Assembly (NCBI GenBank): GCA_015258095.1
Contig: JABZIV010000003.1
Coordinates: 18,693-82,692, forward strand
Direction of reading: 5' to 3'
DNA: 64,000 nucleotides
Source: Lachnospiraceae bacterium
GTDB taxonomy: Bacteria > Bacillota > Clostridia > Lachnospirales > Lachnospiraceae
A program made the translations under genes and the position numbers. This document shows, piece by piece, positions 52,814 to 63,371 of this stretch; within the stretch, counting starts at the first letter, position 1, and each line of letters begins with the position of its first letter. The notes below the pieces were generated by a model. The model was not told the DNA's origin and ran no database searches. It saw only the letters and a list, made by a program, of their open reading frames with translations.

Positions 52814-53608
52814 ATGACTTTGATAAAAGAGAAAAAGGAGAAAAACTCTGCTCTCGAAGAGAGAGATTCTGCCCTCGAAGAAAAGTTCTTCGCTCCTGTC
52901 CATTCTATGGAGAGTTTCGGCTCAGTTGACGGTCCGGGGATTCGTTTTGTCGTCTTTTTACAGGGTTGTGCCATGCGTTGCCAGTATTGTCACAACCCGG
53001 ATACCTGGAAGATAACGGACGAAAACAGGATGTCTCCGGAAGAGATTCTGCGAAAAGCTTTGTCCTATCGAGAGTATTGGGGCGAGAAAGGCGGAATCAC
53101 CGTAAGCGGAGGAGATCCCCTCCTCCACATCGATTTTCTGCTCGCGCTCTTTCGCTTAGCGAAGGACAAAGGAGTCAACTGCTGTCTGGATACCTCCGCA
53201 CAACCTTTCACCAGAGAGGAACCCTATTTTTCCAAGTTCCTTGCTCTCATGAAGCTGACCGATATCGTCCTCCTGGATATCAAAGCGATGAATGAAAAAC
53301 TGCACTACAGACTGACCGGGCACAGCAATAAGAACATTCTGGACTGCGGAAGACTTCTTTCCGAACTCGCTGTTCCCGTCTGGATTCGACACGTCCTCGT
53401 TCCCGGACTCACGGACAGTGAAGAAGAGCTCCTCCGCCTCAAAGACTATATTCATAGCCTGGGGAATGTCGCGAAGGTGGAAATCCTGCCTTACCATACT
53501 CTCGGTGTGGTAAAGTATGAGAGTCTGGGCATCCCTTATCCGCTTAAGGGCATTTCTCCTGCGAGCAAAGAGGATGTAAAACGCGCGGAAGAAATACTCG
53601 GCATATAA
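52814..53608 (+). CDS. pflA: Pyruvate formate-lyase activating enzyme
   Basis: A 264-residue radical-SAM enzyme that installs the glycyl radical on PflB. The cluster cysteines are C52, C56 and C59 in GCAMRCQYCHNPDTW; GGITVSGGDPLLH binds SAM and LLDIKAMNEKLH and ILPYHTLGVVKYESLG follow. ATG 52814 has GGAGG ten bases upstream; a longer frame from 52784 has no better site. The first 25 residues include a small repeat (NSALEERDSALEEK) not usual for the family. Confidence 0.95.
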   Translation: MTLIKEKKEKNSALEERDSALEEKFFAPVHSMESFGSVDGPGIRFVVFLQGCAMRCQYCHNPDTWKITDENRMSPEEILRKALSYREYWGEKGGITVSGGDPLLHIDFLLALFRLAKDKGVNCCLDTSAQPFTREEPYFSKFLALMKLTDIVLLDIKAMNEKLHYRLTGHSNKNILDCGRLLSELAVPVWIRHVLVPGLTDSEEELLRLKDYIHSLGNVAKVEILPYHTLGVVKYESLGIPYPLKGISPASKEDVKRAEEILGI

Positions 53609-53612
53609 AAAT

Positions 53613-53684
53613 ACGGAAGGAAAAGAACTTAGAGCCTCGGCACAATCAAGCATTCGCCGAAAGCAATCTTTCTTTTCCTTCCGT
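53613..53684. terminator. Bidirectional terminator between pflA and tpiA
   Basis: ACGGAAGGAAAAGAA pairs perfectly with TTCTTTTCCTTCCGT, 15 bp, around a loop that itself contains a small hairpin. T runs are short on both sides. Confidence 0.65.
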
Positions 53685-53706
53685 GTTTCTTTATCTAAGA
53701 AAATTC

Positions 53707-54456
53707 TTATTCGTTATAATGTACAATCTTCGCAAACTCTTCTTTCAGAGAAGCTCCGCCAATCAATCCGCCATCGATATCCGGCTTGGAAAGGAGTTCC
53801 TTACAGTTTCCGCTATTCATGGATCCGCCGTACTGAATACGAATCTTCTCCGCCGTTTCCTTGCTGTAGACTTCGGAAATCACCTTACGAATATGAGCGC
53901 AGACCTCTTCCGCCTGCTCCGCACTTGCCGTTTTTCCGGTTCCGATTGCCCAAATCGGCTCATACGCAATCACGGATTTCTCTGCATCCCCGGCAGGAAT
54001 CCCCTGAAAAGCATTCTTAATCTGCATGGCAATCCATTCAAAGTAAATTCCCGCTTCTCTCTGCTCAAGACTCTCTCCACAGCAGATAATCGGCGTAAGT
54101 CCCTTCTCCAGAGCCTTCTTTGCTTTCTTGTTGATATCCGCATCGGTCTCATGGAAGTAGCCTCTTCTCTCGGAATGCCCCATGATAACATATTTTACCC
54201 CGGCATCCACAAGCATATCGGCAGAAATCTCTCCGGTATACGCTCCCTTATCTTCAAAGTACAGATTCTCCGCACCGACAGCAATATGGGTTCCTTTTAC
54301 CTTGTCCACCACAGTGGAAATATCGATAGCAGGTACGCAGAACACAACATCCACGCTGTCCGTATTGGCAATCGGAATTAACTTATCACAGAGCGCTTTG
54401 GCCTCTGTAATCGTCATATTCATCTTCCAGTTTCCGGCAATAATTTTCTTTCTCAT
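53707..54456 (-). CDS. tpiA: Triosephosphate isomerase
   Basis: A 249-residue TIM-barrel enzyme interconverting the two triose phosphates. The catalytic residues are in IAGNWKMN (Lys), VIMGHSERR (His) and [15 protein letters not shown] (Glu); YGGSMNSGN is the phosphate loop. ATG 54456 ([13 protein letters not shown]) follows GGAG by nine bases; a TTG five codons earlier is unlikely. Last gene of the gap-pgk-tpiA operon. Confidence 0.97.
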   Translation of the reverse strand: MRKKIIAGNWKMNMTITEAKALCDKLIPIANTDSVDVVFCVPAIDISTVVDKVKGTHIAVGAENLYFEDKGAYTGEISADMLVDAGVKYVIMGHSERRGYFHETDADINKKAKKALEKGLTPIICCGESLEQREAGIYFEWIAMQIKNAFQGIPAGDAEKSVIAYEPIWAIGTGKTASAEQAEEVCAHIRKVISEVYSKETAEKIRIQYGGSMNSGNCKELLSKPDIDGGLIGGASLKEEFAKIVHYNE

Positions 54457-54495
54457 CTTGATTTTCTCCAAACTATCCTTGTTTTTTCTTTTCTC

Positions 54496-55713
54496 TTACT
54501 TGTTGTTTGCCGCAGCAACGCCCGGTAATTCCTTTCCCTCGAGGAATTCCAGAGAAGCTCCGCCACCGGTAGAAATATGGGTCATCTTATCTCCGAAGCC
54601 TAAGATGTTTACCGCCGCAGCACTGTCTCCGCCACCGATAATCGTCGTTGCATCTGTCTCGGCGAGTGCTTTCGCAACGGCAATGGTTCCCTTTGCCAGT
54701 ACCGGATTCTCAAATACGCCCATCGGTCCGTTCCATACTACCGTCTTTGCAGACTTAACCGCATTGGCAAAGAGCTCCTGTGTCTTCGGCCCGATGTCGA
54801 GTCCCAGCATATCGGAAGGAATTTTATCAATCGAAACCGTTTCTACCGGAAGATTCTTGTCATCAATCGGATCCGGAAAGGCCTTCGCACAAACCGCATC
54901 TACCGGAAGAAGAATCTCGCATCCTTTCTCCTTGGCTTTCTCCAACATCTTCTTACAATACTCGAGCTTTTCATCATCTACCAGAGACTTTCCAATCTCG
55001 TATCCCTTTGCTTTAATGAAGGTAAAGGCCATGCCGCCGCCAATGATTAAGGTATCACACTTCTCCAGGAGGTTATCGATGACCGCCAGTTTATCGGAAA
55101 CCTTCGCTCCGCCAAGTATAGCCACAAAGGGACGAACCGGATTTTCTACTGCCTGTCCAAGGAAGCGAATCTCTTTCTGCATAAGATAGCCGACTACAGC
55201 TGGGCCATCGATAAATGCCGTTACGCCCACGTTGGAGCAATGTGCACGGTGTGCCGTTCCGAAAGCATCGTCCACAAAAACATCTGCAAGACCTGCCAAA
55301 TCTTTAGAGAAAGCTTCTCCGTTCTTTGTCTCTTCCGCTCTATACCGCGTATTCTCCAAAAGAACGACATCGCCGTCCTTCATCTCCGCAACTGCCTTTT
55401 TCGCATTCTCTCCAACGACATTGTCATCCTTCGCAAAAAGAACCGGCTGTCCCAGGAGCTCGGAAAGACGCTTTGCAACCGGAAGCAAAGAAAGCTCCGG
55501 CTTCGGCTCTCCCTTCGGCTTTCCAAGATGAGAACAAAGAATCACTTTTCCGCCATCCGAAATCAACTTCTTAATAGTCGGCAATGCCGCAACAAGACGA
55601 TTCTCATCGGTAATTTTGCCATCCTTTAAAGGCACGTTAAAATCACAACGGCAAAGCACTCTCTTTCCCTTCACCGAAATATCATCCACTGATTTCTTGT
55701 TTAAATCTGCCAT
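54496..55713 (-). CDS. pgk: Phosphoglycerate kinase
   Basis: A 405-residue kinase making ATP and 3-phosphoglycerate. It has [88 protein letters not shown] and GGGDSAAAV. The ATG at 55713 ([12 protein letters not shown]) has AAGGAG upstream; 24 codons upstream in frame overlap the terminator and are not coding. Confidence 0.97.
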   Translation of the reverse strand: MADLNKKSVDDISVKGKRVLCRCDFNVPLKDGKITDENRLVAALPTIKKLISDGGKVILCSHLGKPKGEPKPELSLLPVAKRLSELLGQPVLFAKDDNVVGENAKKAVAEMKDGDVVLLENTRYRAEETKNGEAFSKDLAGLADVFVDDAFGTAHRAHCSNVGVTAFIDGPAVVGYLMQKEIRFLGQAVENPVRPFVAILGGAKVSDKLAVIDNLLEKCDTLIIGGGMAFTFIKAKGYEIGKSLVDDEKLEYCKKMLEKAKEKGCEILLPVDAVCAKAFPDPIDDKNLPVETVSIDKIPSDMLGLDIGPKTQELFANAVKSAKTVVWNGPMGVFENPVLAKGTIAVAKALAETDATTIIGGGDSAAAVNILGFGDKMTHISTGGGASLEFLEGKELPGVAAANNK

Positions 55714-55737
55714 ACTCTCTCTCCTTCTTTCTCTATG

Positions 55738-55771
55738 GAAAAAGCCACCGGAGCACACACTCCGGCGGCTT
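55738..55771 (-). terminator. Intrinsic terminator between gap and pgk
   Basis: AAGCCgCCGGAG pairs with CTCCGGtGGCTT (one G-U pair), six-base loop, then T5 on the minus strand. It would partly separate gap from pgk-tpiA. Confidence 0.85.
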
Positions 55772-55793
55772 CCCCCGCAAAACATTCCTATAC

Positions 55794-56819
55794 TTACTTT
55801 ACGAACTTCTCAAAGTACTTAATGGTACGAACCATCTGAGAAGTGTAAGAATTCTCGTTATCATACCAGGAAACAACCTGAACCTCATACAGTCCGTCTG
55901 CAACCTTGTTTACCATGGTCTGTGTAGCATCAAAGAGAGAACCGTAGGTCATGCCAACGATATCGCTGGAAACCAACTGCTCTTCGGTGTAACCGAAAGT
56001 ATCCGGATCGGATGCCATCTTCATTGCCGCATTGATGCTGTCCTTTGTGATCTCCTTGTCGCTCTTTACAACAGCGAACAGAAGGGTTGTGGAACCTGTC
56101 GGAACCGGAACTCTCTGTGCGGAACCGATCAGCTTACCGTTCAATTCCGGAATAACAAGACCGATTGCCTTTGCAGCACCGGTAGAGTTTGGAACGATAT
56201 TTACCGCACCGGCACGAGCTCTTCTTAAATCGCCCTTTCTCTGCGGTCCGTCCAGAATCATCTGATCTCCTGTATACGCATGGATGGTAGCCATGATACC
56301 GGACTGAATCGGTGCGAAATCATTCAAAGCCTTTGCCATCGGTGCCAGGCAGTTCGTTGTGCAGGAAGCTGCGGAGATGATGTTATCGTCCGCCTTCAAA
56401 GTCTCATGGTTTACATTGTAAACGATGGTCGGAAGGTCATTTCCTGCCGGAGCGGAGATAACAACCTTCTTTGCTCCTGCCTTAATGTGTGCTTCGGACT
56501 TCTCCTTGGAAGTATAGAATCCGGTACACTCCAAAACAACATCAACGTTCAGCTGTCCCCAAGGAAGCTTCGAAGCATCCGCCTCTTTATAGATCTTAAT
56601 CTTCTTTCCCTTAACCTCAATATAATCTTCTCCGGCTACTACGCTGTCGCAATACTTATATCTTCCCTGAGAAGAATCATATTTCAAAAGGTGTGCAAGC
56701 ATCTTCGGATCGGTTAAATCGTTGATGGCTACAATCTCCGTTCCCTCATGATCAAACATCTGTCTGAATGCCAAACGACCGATACGACCAAATCCGTTAA
56801 TCGCTACTTTTACTGCCAT
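55794..56819 (-). CDS. gap: Glyceraldehyde-3-phosphate dehydrogenase
   Basis: A 341-residue NAD-dependent enzyme. It begins [19 protein letters not shown], has the catalytic [17 protein letters not shown] cysteine, [40 protein letters not shown] and [14 protein letters not shown] near the end. The aspartate at the end of the second strand region (INDLTD) favours NAD. It has a strong promoter and ribosome site AGGAGG and is likely highly expressed. Confidence 0.97.
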   Translation of the reverse strand: MAVKVAINGFGRIGRLAFRQMFDHEGTEIVAINDLTDPKMLAHLLKYDSSQGRYKYCDSVVAGEDYIEVKGKKIKIYKEADASKLPWGQLNVDVVLECTGFYTSKEKSEAHIKAGAKKVVISAPAGNDLPTIVYNVNHETLKADDNIISAASCTTNCLAPMAKALNDFAPIQSGIMATIHAYTGDQMILDGPQRKGDLRRARAGAVNIVPNSTGAAKAIGLVIPELNGKLIGSAQRVPVPTGSTTLLFAVVKSDKEITKDSINAAMKMASDPDTFGYTEEQLVSSDIVGMTYGSLFDATQTMVNKVADGLYEVQVVSWYDNENSYTSQMVRTIKYFEKFVK

Positions 56820-56903
56820 ATTCCTTTTCCTCCTAACAAACTTTTATACTCTTACTCATGATGAGAAGCAATCTGACTCCATACTCCTCCTATAACAGCG
56901 TCT

Positions 56904-56932
56904 ATTCTATTGCACCCTTCCCTTTTTTTCAA
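56904..56932 (-). promoter_or_regulatory. Promoter of gap-pgk-tpiA
   Basis: TTGAAA and TAGAAT on the minus strand with a 17-base spacer, about 75 bases upstream of the gap AGGAGG site. Confidence 0.75.
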
Positions 56933-57043
56933 GCGGAAATCAAGCATTTGTTAAAGTTTTCACTTTTTTTATAATTCAGCGTTTTTTCCGTCTTTTTTTA
57001 AGGGAAAAAATATATCCGTGCTTTCTATCCTGTTAAGGCTATA

Positions 57044-58729
57044 CTAAACCATCACCTTCACATATCCCGCAATGTTATCCGCATGATCGGAGATTCGTTC
57101 CAAATCCGAGATGACGTCCAGGAAAACAACGCCTGCCTGCGGCTCACATAAGCCGGAATTCAATCGCTCAATATGCGTCTCTCGCATATCCTCTTCCATC
57201 TCATCCACCTGATCCTCCAGGTGCGCGGTCTTCACCACCATATCCAGGTCATTCTTTTCAAAGGCGACGATACTGGAATGGAAGGACTCCACCACCTTCG
57301 CCGCAATCTTACGGATGTCATCCTGTCCGATTTCCGAGAAGGAAATCTGATGTTCCTCCGCAAACTTTGCCTGCTCCGCGATATTCTCGGCGTGGTCTCC
57401 GGCACGTTCAATATCCGTTATGGTATTGAACATATTATTCACTTCCAACTTCTGCATTTCATTTAAAGAAAGATTTCCGATACGAATCAGATACTCAGTC
57501 AGGAGCTTCTGCATATTATCAATCACCTGCTCCTCTTTAAAGATGGAATCGATTTCCTCCACCTTCTCCTCCAGAAGAATATCCGCGGAATGGCGCACAT
57601 TTTCCTCCGTAATACGGGCCATATTCACCACTTCCATCTTCGCCGCCGCTATCGCGATGGCGGGAGACTCTAAAATACGAATATCCAGGTGCTTGATCAA
57701 AGCCTTCTCCACCTCGGAATAATGATTCGGGTTCTCCGCCTCCTCCTTATCCTTCTTGGTCTCTACAACGAGTTTTCCGGAAAGGGCGACCAGAAGGTCT
57801 CCGAACGGATACAGTACTATGGTACAGCTTACGTTAAAAATGGTATGGAAAAAGGATATCCCTACCGGTGTTAAATTGCCTTGAAAGAACGTCTTAAAAG
57901 GAATACTGGCAAAGAAAATGATCAGACCGAAAAGAACCGCACCGGTCACGTTGAAAAGGAGATGAATCACCGCCGCCCGCTTCGCAGTACGGGAAGTTCC
58001 GGTGGAAGAAATCAGGGCGGTAACACAGGTACCGATATTTTGCCCTAAGGTAATATAAAAGCCTGCGGTTCTCGGAACTGCGCCGGAGAGGGCAAGCGTT
58101 TGGAGAATAGATACGGAAGCCGCGGAGGACTGGATCAATCCCGTTACGATGGCTCCTGCAAGGATACCCAAAACGGGATTTCCTCCCATCACACGAAAGG
58201 CGTCGGAAAATACGGGAGACTTTGCATACGGAGAAACCGCATTGCTCATAAATCCCAGACCAATAAAAATCAAACCTACACCAATACAAAAATCCGCCAG
58301 AAGATCATCATTTCCCTTCTTTCCCATAAGCAGACGGAAAGAACCGAAGCCCACAAGCAAGGGGGCAAAAAACTCCGGTTTAAACACACTGAGAGCCGCA
58401 CTGGACACCTGCGTGAGAGATACCATCCAGGCTGTGATGGTGGTTCCAATGTTCGCACCCATGATTAATCCCACAGACTGGGAGAGATTTAGAATTCCGG
58501 CATTAACAAAGCCGACCACCATGACGGTTGTCGCGGAAGAAGACTGTACAAGAGCGGTAATGCCGGCGCCGAGAAGAACAGCCATCAGCCGGTTCCCCGT
58601 GACAATATTCAAAAACTTCGACATTTTCGAGCTTGCCGCTTTCTGCATCCCGTCACTCATCACGGTCATGCCATACAGAAACATACCCAATCCCCCAAAC
58701 AGGGTAAATAAACTAGAAAGATAGCTCAT
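57044..58729 (-). CDS. Na/Pi cotransporter family protein with PhoU-like domain
   Basis: A 561-residue membrane protein. Residues 1 to about 310 hold two NptA repeats, each with a QSSSATTVMVVGFV or QSSAASVSILQTLAL motif; GANIGTTITAW and GQNIGTCVTALISSTGTSRTA are conserved. Residues about 345-560 are a PhoU-like helical domain (ERAGDHAENIAEQAKFA; DLERISDHADNIAGYV). It imports phosphate with sodium, with the PhoU part likely regulating it. Identity is firm; the substrate is inferred. Confidence 0.92.
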   Translation of the reverse strand: MSYLSSLFTLFGGLGMFLYGMTVMSDGMQKAASSKMSKFLNIVTGNRLMAVLLGAGITALVQSSSATTVMVVGFVNAGILNLSQSVGLIMGANIGTTITAWMVSLTQVSSAALSVFKPEFFAPLLVGFGSFRLLMGKKGNDDLLADFCIGVGLIFIGLGFMSNAVSPYAKSPVFSDAFRVMGGNPVLGILAGAIVTGLIQSSAASVSILQTLALSGAVPRTAGFYITLGQNIGTCVTALISSTGTSRTAKRAAVIHLLFNVTGAVLFGLIIFFASIPFKTFFQGNLTPVGISFFHTIFNVSCTIVLYPFGDLLVALSGKLVVETKKDKEEAENPNHYSEVEKALIKHLDIRILESPAIAIAAAKMEVVNMARITEENVRHSADILLEEKVEEIDSIFKEEQVIDNMQKLLTEYLIRIGNLSLNEMQKLEVNNMFNTITDIERAGDHAENIAEQAKFAEEHQISFSEIGQDDIRKIAAKVVESFHSSIVAFEKNDLDMVVKTAHLEDQVDEMEEDMRETHIERLNSGLCEPQAGVVFLDVISDLERISDHADNIAGYVKVMV

Positions 58730-58983
58730 ATCCTTTCCTCTTACTTTCCTCGCGGATCAACTTCCATTCTTTCATAGAACCTTCAACTCAGCCTGCTTTC
58801 ACTCTTTCTTCTCCACAAAGCGAAAAGAAAAGACCCTTAAAGCGTCACGGCTTAGTATACAAATGCTTCTTTGAAAACACAAGGATTAGTTTCGGAATGA
58901 AGAAGGAGGCGCAAAGAAGGTCCTATTCCGGAAATTCTTTCTGAACCGGCGAAGGAATGTGCGCCTCACAGGCGTTCCGCATG

Positions 58984-59097
58984 AAGAAAAAAATAGGGTA
59001 TTGCCCACAGGATAAGGAGCGCCGAATCTACGGCTTTCTCCTTACATCCATCCTTGGATAATGGTCCCAAAACGGTCCTCCTGTTGCAATACCCTAT
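58984..59097 (-). ncRNA. Multi-branched structured RNA or complex terminator
   Basis: A perfect 12-bp inverted repeat, ATAGGGTATTGC and GCAATACCCTAT (58993-59004, 59086-59097), encloses about 80 bases with further pairing: ACAGGA/TCCTGT, TAAGGAG/CTCCTTA with GCCG/CGGC inside, and ATCC/GGAT. On the minus strand the outer stem is followed by T7. The multi-branched form with a terminator as its base stem suggests a small RNA or a riboswitch-like element between the chemoreceptor and Na/Pi genes. No known family signature was recognised. A second inverted repeat AGGCGCA/TGCGCCT lies nearby at 58911-58977. Confidence 0.6.
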
Positions 59098-59196
59098 ACA
59101 ATTATGAAGAGAAATACCACTTAATGCCGGCTCTTCCATCCCTGTAAAGTACGGTCATCTTGCTACTTCTCTTTTTAGAGAATACAAACTGTAATC

Positions 59197-61371
59197 TTAG
59201 GCTTCCTTAATCGTGAAATCGGAAACCAGGTCTTCCATCACATTGGACTGTGCGGAAAGCTCTTCCGATGCCGCTGCACACTCCTCCGCTGTTGCGGAAG
59301 TACTCTGTACAACCGTAGAAATCTGCTCGATTCCCTTCACCAAATCGGAAATTCCTCTTGCCTCTTCCTCTGAATTCCGGGAGATTTCTTCCACAATTCT
59401 GCTCACCTCGCCGGTACTCTCCGAAACTTCCGAAAGCGCTACAGCGGTTTCTTTCGTAATCTTGGCACCCTTTTCTACCGCAACGATGGTTTCTTCAATC
59501 AACCCGGCTGTATTTTGTGCTGCTTTGGCGGACTTCTGCGCCAGATTTCCTACCTCATCCGCAACGACGGCAAAGCCTTTTCCCATTGCTCCTGCTCTTG
59601 CCGCTTCAATAGCCGCATTCAAAGAGAGAATATTGGTCTGGAATGCGATATCGTCAATGGTCTTAATAATATTACTGATTTCCTGCGACTTGGCCGTAAT
59701 GTCCGCCATAGCGCTTTCCATCTCTTCCATCTTCTTATTGCTGGTGACAACCGCATCTCCGGTCCTATTTCCTAATGAATAGGCATGCTCCGCTTTCTTT
59801 GCGGTACTCTGTACCTGCTGGGAGATTTGATCCATGGTCTGTGAGAACTGGTCAATGGAACCGCTCTGCTCTGTTGCGCCCTGGGATAAAATCTGTGCAG
59901 CATTACTTACACTGTCCGCACCGCGCTTTACTTCCAGAGAAGATTTTTTCACTTCCGTTAAGGCATTGTTCATATCCTTGGAAATCTCTACAAGAGAAGT
60001 ATAAAGCTGCTTATATTCTCCGTGATACTCTTCTCCGTTTCCGATTTCCACAGAAAAATCTCCTCCGGCAAAGGCATTCAGTCTTTCTTTTAAGTGGTCT
60101 ACCATCTTCTTGGTACTGTCCGCTACATCCTGTAAACTATGGAAAATCGTGCCCACTTCGTCCTTCTTATGGTAATTCAGCTGAAGATCCAGTTCTCCTC
60201 TAGCCAGCTTCTCCGCCTCTTTCGATAAACCGCTCAACGGTTTCAGCGCCTTTCCGACCAGGGTATAGACCAAAGCGAAAATAGCCACGAAGAAGACCAC
60301 TTCAATTCCGATAATAAGCAGTAACGCCATATTTTTCTGTGCGGCAAAAACCGATGTCGGCATGCTGGTCATGGCAAGCCAGCTCGCTCCCTTCCACTGA
60401 ATCGGAATAATGGCACTGGCCTGTGTCTTTCCTAAGTAGAAGAACTCTTTATTCTCGGCAAGACCGTCCATGATAGGCTTAGCCTTTGTGTCTCCCATGA
60501 TATCGTTCAGTTTCTTTCCCTTCGCCTCGGGATTACTACTATAAACAAAGGCGCCTTCCTTTGTTAAGATATCAAAAAAGCTTGCCGCTTCTCCTTCGTT
60601 CTTCTCGCTTACCGTACTGAAAACCTGGGTATTGATATCCAAAACCAACACACCTTTAAATTCATCGTTGACCACGATCGGATAGGTCGCCACAACGATG
60701 TTCAAACCGGTAATCTTACTGTCAAAAGGATCCTGAATCAGAATCTGTTTATCCGCTTTAACCTTCTTATAGTATTCTTCTTCCTGAAAGAAGGAATACT
60801 GCATCGGTTTAATAAAACGATTTCCGTCATCTCCTCTTGTAACATAGAAACTATAGTCCGCTACATTACTCTGAAATGCGGACGGCTCGAGGAAAATACC
60901 CGCGCCGGCAAAGAAATCATGTTTCTGCACGTAGTACCACAGGGTATTTACAAGAAAACGCTCCTCATACGCCCGATCGGGAGCAAGCTGCACGTTCGGA
61001 AAAACTTCACTGGGTGCAGTGGAAGTAGCACTGCTGTAGTCCAGTTTATTGTTGTACATTTCCTGCATACTCTCGGTTACCGCAGTAGAAATATTGTTTA
61101 CGATGCTTTCGACCTTTTCCACTTTTCCGGCACTGTTTCTGGAGATACTCATAAGAGAGGATTTCGCATTACTCTCTAAGTATTTCTGTGCAAAAAACAG
61201 GATCACGAAGTTTGCTATACAAAACAAAACCAGTAACGATCCGCCGATTGTTGCAGAAATTTTCCAGCTCAGTTTTCCTCTTTTTTCTTCCTTTTTTCTT
61301 TTCTTCGGAGATTCTGTTCTCTTTAACGCCTCTCCTTCCCTCTGTACTGTCTCTACTCTTTCTTTTTCCAT
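59197..61371 (-). CDS. Methyl-accepting chemotaxis protein with dCache sensor
   Basis: A 724-residue chemoreceptor. A charged cytoplasmic N-terminus (about 1-50) is followed by a membrane segment ([23 protein letters not shown]), a periplasmic-side dCache-type sensor to about residue 370 ([24 protein letters not shown]), a second membrane segment, HAMP ([23 protein letters not shown]) and the signalling domain with [21 protein letters not shown]. The start MEKERVETV is at 61371 with GAAGGA upstream; a longer frame to 61515 would cross the terminator at 61472-61510 and is rejected. Ligand unknown. Confidence 0.92.
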   Translation of the reverse strand: MEKERVETVQREGEALKRTESPKKRKKEEKRGKLSWKISATIGGSLLVLFCIANFVILFFAQKYLESNAKSSLMSISRNSAGKVEKVESIVNNISTAVTESMQEMYNNKLDYSSATSTAPSEVFPNVQLAPDRAYEERFLVNTLWYYVQKHDFFAGAGIFLEPSAFQSNVADYSFYVTRGDDGNRFIKPMQYSFFQEEEYYKKVKADKQILIQDPFDSKITGLNIVVATYPIVVNDEFKGVLVLDINTQVFSTVSEKNEGEAASFFDILTKEGAFVYSSNPEAKGKKLNDIMGDTKAKPIMDGLAENKEFFYLGKTQASAIIPIQWKGASWLAMTSMPTSVFAAQKNMALLLIIGIEVVFFVAIFALVYTLVGKALKPLSGLSKEAEKLARGELDLQLNYHKKDEVGTIFHSLQDVADSTKKMVDHLKERLNAFAGGDFSVEIGNGEEYHGEYKQLYTSLVEISKDMNNALTEVKKSSLEVKRGADSVSNAAQILSQGATEQSGSIDQFSQTMDQISQQVQSTAKKAEHAYSLGNRTGDAVVTSNKKMEEMESAMADITAKSQEISNIIKTIDDIAFQTNILSLNAAIEAARAGAMGKGFAVVADEVGNLAQKSAKAAQNTAGLIEETIVAVEKGAKITKETAVALSEVSESTGEVSRIVEEISRNSEEEARGISDLVKGIEQISTVVQSTSATAEECAAASEELSAQSNVMEDLVSDFTIKEA

Positions 61372-61471
61372 CTTCTGTCCTTCCCTGACGAAGAAGTGTT
61401 TCCACTTCCGTATTTCCAATATTTGCCATAGGCATTCTCTATTCTCTCGTCCATTTTTGAAAAAAAAATAA

Positions 61472-61510
61472 GAAAAAAAGAGTACCGTGTATTTCGTACA
61501 CAGTACTCTT
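61472..61510 (-). terminator. Terminator of amidase gene
   Basis: AGAGTAC(tg)TGT and ACA(cg)GTACTCT form a 12-bp stem with two internal mismatches, followed by T7 on the minus strand. Confidence 0.9.
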
Positions 61511-61595
61511 CCCACCTATCCGCTATTCCTATATGTTCGTTATTCCTGAATATGTGCTGTTTCTGAATCGCATCCGTCTATTCGCAAAACACAGC

Positions 61596-62414
61596 TTACG
61601 AAGCGAACCCGTAATATTTATTGACCCCGTCGACCAATGCATCTCCGAGAAGGTTCAACTGCTTCTCACTATGATCGGAAACCTTGTCGCCAAGTTCGAT
61701 GTCCACGGACGGAACCGTGGAGTACGAAGTCTGGGTAAGGTCCATATCCATACTGCCTTTCGAGAAAATCTTCACTCCTTTTCCCTTCAATCCGGAAATC
61801 AGACTCTCTCCCAACTTCTCATGACTCTCCCAGTGAGAAGCCACCGGCTCCATTCTCTTTAAAGAGTCGGGAACGGACATAAAGAACGCGCCCTTATCCT
61901 TTTCTGTAGCATCCCAGTGTAAAGCAATGTGCGCATCCGCCTTGTTGTTCGCAAGCACGGTCCGTGCAACATTGTCCAGCTGTACATCCTCTCCGTCCCG
62001 AATCAACAATACATCATATCCGGCTTGCAGAAGCTTCTTCGCAAAAATATGTCCCATCTCTAAGGTAACGGTTGCCTCTTTCGTTCCGTCTTTAAAGGTC
62101 ATCCCGGAGGAAACGGCAAGTGCAGTCGTCACTCCTGCCGCATTCGTACCTCCCGTTACTTTTCTCGTCCCGTCCGGATGGCAGAGCGTTCTTAGCTTCT
62201 CTCCGCCCTTCGTGCCGTGTCCGGCATTCACCGCAATCGTAATCTTCTTCGGATTCTTACTATCCGAAGTAAACAAAATTGCCTTTCCTGTATTAATCTT
62301 CGCATTCTTAGCGTACTTCCAATTCAAGTTGAGCCCAATCTCCGTCGCCGCAAAGCTCTGCATACTAAGCAGTAAGGATAGAACAAGCCCGAGTATTACA
62401 CTCTTTCCCTTCAT
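61596..62414 (-). CDS. Secreted N-acetylmuramoyl-L-alanine amidase (Amidase_3)
   Basis: A 272-residue exported cell-wall hydrolase. The signal peptide VILGLVLSLLLSMQSFAATE ends at about residue 23. The zinc ligands are in AVNAGHGTKGGE (His), TLEMGHIFAKKLLQAGYDV (Glu region) and HIALHWDATEKDKGAFF (His); VDIELGDKVSDHSEKQLN carries the catalytic glutamate. No cell-wall binding repeats are present. It lies after uppP in the same orientation. Confidence 0.88.
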   Translation of the reverse strand: MKGKSVILGLVLSLLLSMQSFAATEIGLNLNWKYAKNAKINTGKAILFTSDSKNPKKITIAVNAGHGTKGGEKLRTLCHPDGTRKVTGGTNAAGVTTALAVSSGMTFKDGTKEATVTLEMGHIFAKKLLQAGYDVLLIRDGEDVQLDNVARTVLANNKADAHIALHWDATEKDKGAFFMSVPDSLKRMEPVASHWESHEKLGESLISGLKGKGVKIFSKGSMDMDLTQTSYSTVPSVDIELGDKVSDHSEKQLNLLGDALVDGVNKYYGFAS

Positions 62415-62517
62415 TTCTCCCTCATTTCCTTTCCAAACCGTTCATTAATAAGATAAAGATAATGATTTCCGAAAAAACTTACAAGCGACATTCATTTACG
62501 TTGCTATTACAGTTTTC

Positions 62518-63360
62518 TTACAGGACAAAATGGGATACCAAAAACCAGAGCAGGGTGATGCTTCCGAAAACAATGCGGTAATACCCGAAGGCCTTGAAAT
62601 CGTGGTTTCGAATATAGCGAAGAAGGAAGCGAATACAATAGATGCTGACCAGATAGGCAAGAACCATGGAAAGAAGGAGCATGAACCATTCCGTCCCCGT
62701 AAAATGTCCTCCATGTTTAAGAAGCTTCAAAAGGCTCGCTCCCGCCATCACCGGGACACTGAGGAAGAAAGAGAACTCCGTTGCCGCGACTCTTCCTACC
62801 GAAAGAAGCATTGCTCCGATAATCGTGGCACCGGAGCGGGAGGTTCCCGGAATCAACGCCAGGCACTGGAAAAGGCCGATCTTGAAACACAAACTCCAGG
62901 AAAGATCCTCCACTTTCGTATATTGAAAATCCCGCTTCGCATTCTTATCCTCTATCAGTAAGAAGAACACGCCGTACAGAACGAGCATGAGGGATACCAC
63001 AAAACCGTTATAGAGATATTTGTCCAGAAAATCGTCCAAGAGTAATCCGAGAACCGCCGCAGGTAAGCAGGCAAGGAGTATCTTTCCGATTAAAATCACC
63101 CGGTCCTCCTTGAGATAGATTCCTCTTGCCTTCTTTCTTCTGCCAAACGGCCAGATGCGAAAGAAAAATTCCTGCACGACGGCAAATACGGCGCCGAGCT
63201 GAATCAAAACTTCAAAGGTAGAGAAAAAATCCTTACTTCCTCCTAAAGGGATGATATCCTGTAGTAAAATCAGATGTCCGGTGGAAGAAATCGGCAACCA
63301 CTCCGTAAAGCCCTCCACCAGGGAAAAAACAAGAACCTTCAAAAATTCAACGATATTCAT
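62518..63360 (-). CDS. uppP: Undecaprenyl-diphosphatase (BacA type)
   Basis: A 280-residue polytopic membrane enzyme that recycles undecaprenyl diphosphate for cell-wall synthesis. It shows VFSLVEGFTEWLPISSTGHLIL and the catalytic PGTSRSGATIIGAMLLSVGRVAATEFSFFLSVPVM. ATG 63360 (MNIVEFLKV) has AAAGGG upstream; the longer frame to 63450 overlaps ung. Confidence 0.96.
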   Translation of the reverse strand: MNIVEFLKVLVFSLVEGFTEWLPISSTGHLILLQDIIPLGGSKDFFSTFEVLIQLGAVFAVVQEFFFRIWPFGRRKKARGIYLKEDRVILIGKILLACLPAAVLGLLLDDFLDKYLYNGFVVSLMLVLYGVFFLLIEDKNAKRDFQYTKVEDLSWSLCFKIGLFQCLALIPGTSRSGATIIGAMLLSVGRVAATEFSFFLSVPVMAGASLLKLLKHGGHFTGTEWFMLLLSMVLAYLVSIYCIRFLLRYIRNHDFKAFGYYRIVFGSITLLWFLVSHFVL

Positions 63361-63371
63361 AAAAACCCTTT

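Noticed and set aside
59062..59080. GGTCC..GGTCC in the second structured RNA as a hairpin
   Set aside because: The two copies are direct repeats, not complementary, so do not form a stem.
61169..61435. 88-residue open frame on the minus strand inside the chemoreceptor start
   Set aside because: Out of frame with the receptor, highly basic, with no recognisable domain; a shadow frame.
61371..61515. N-terminal extension of the chemoreceptor
   Set aside because: The extra 48 codons cross a strong terminator hairpin (61472-61510), and a better ribosome site lies before the ATG at 61371.
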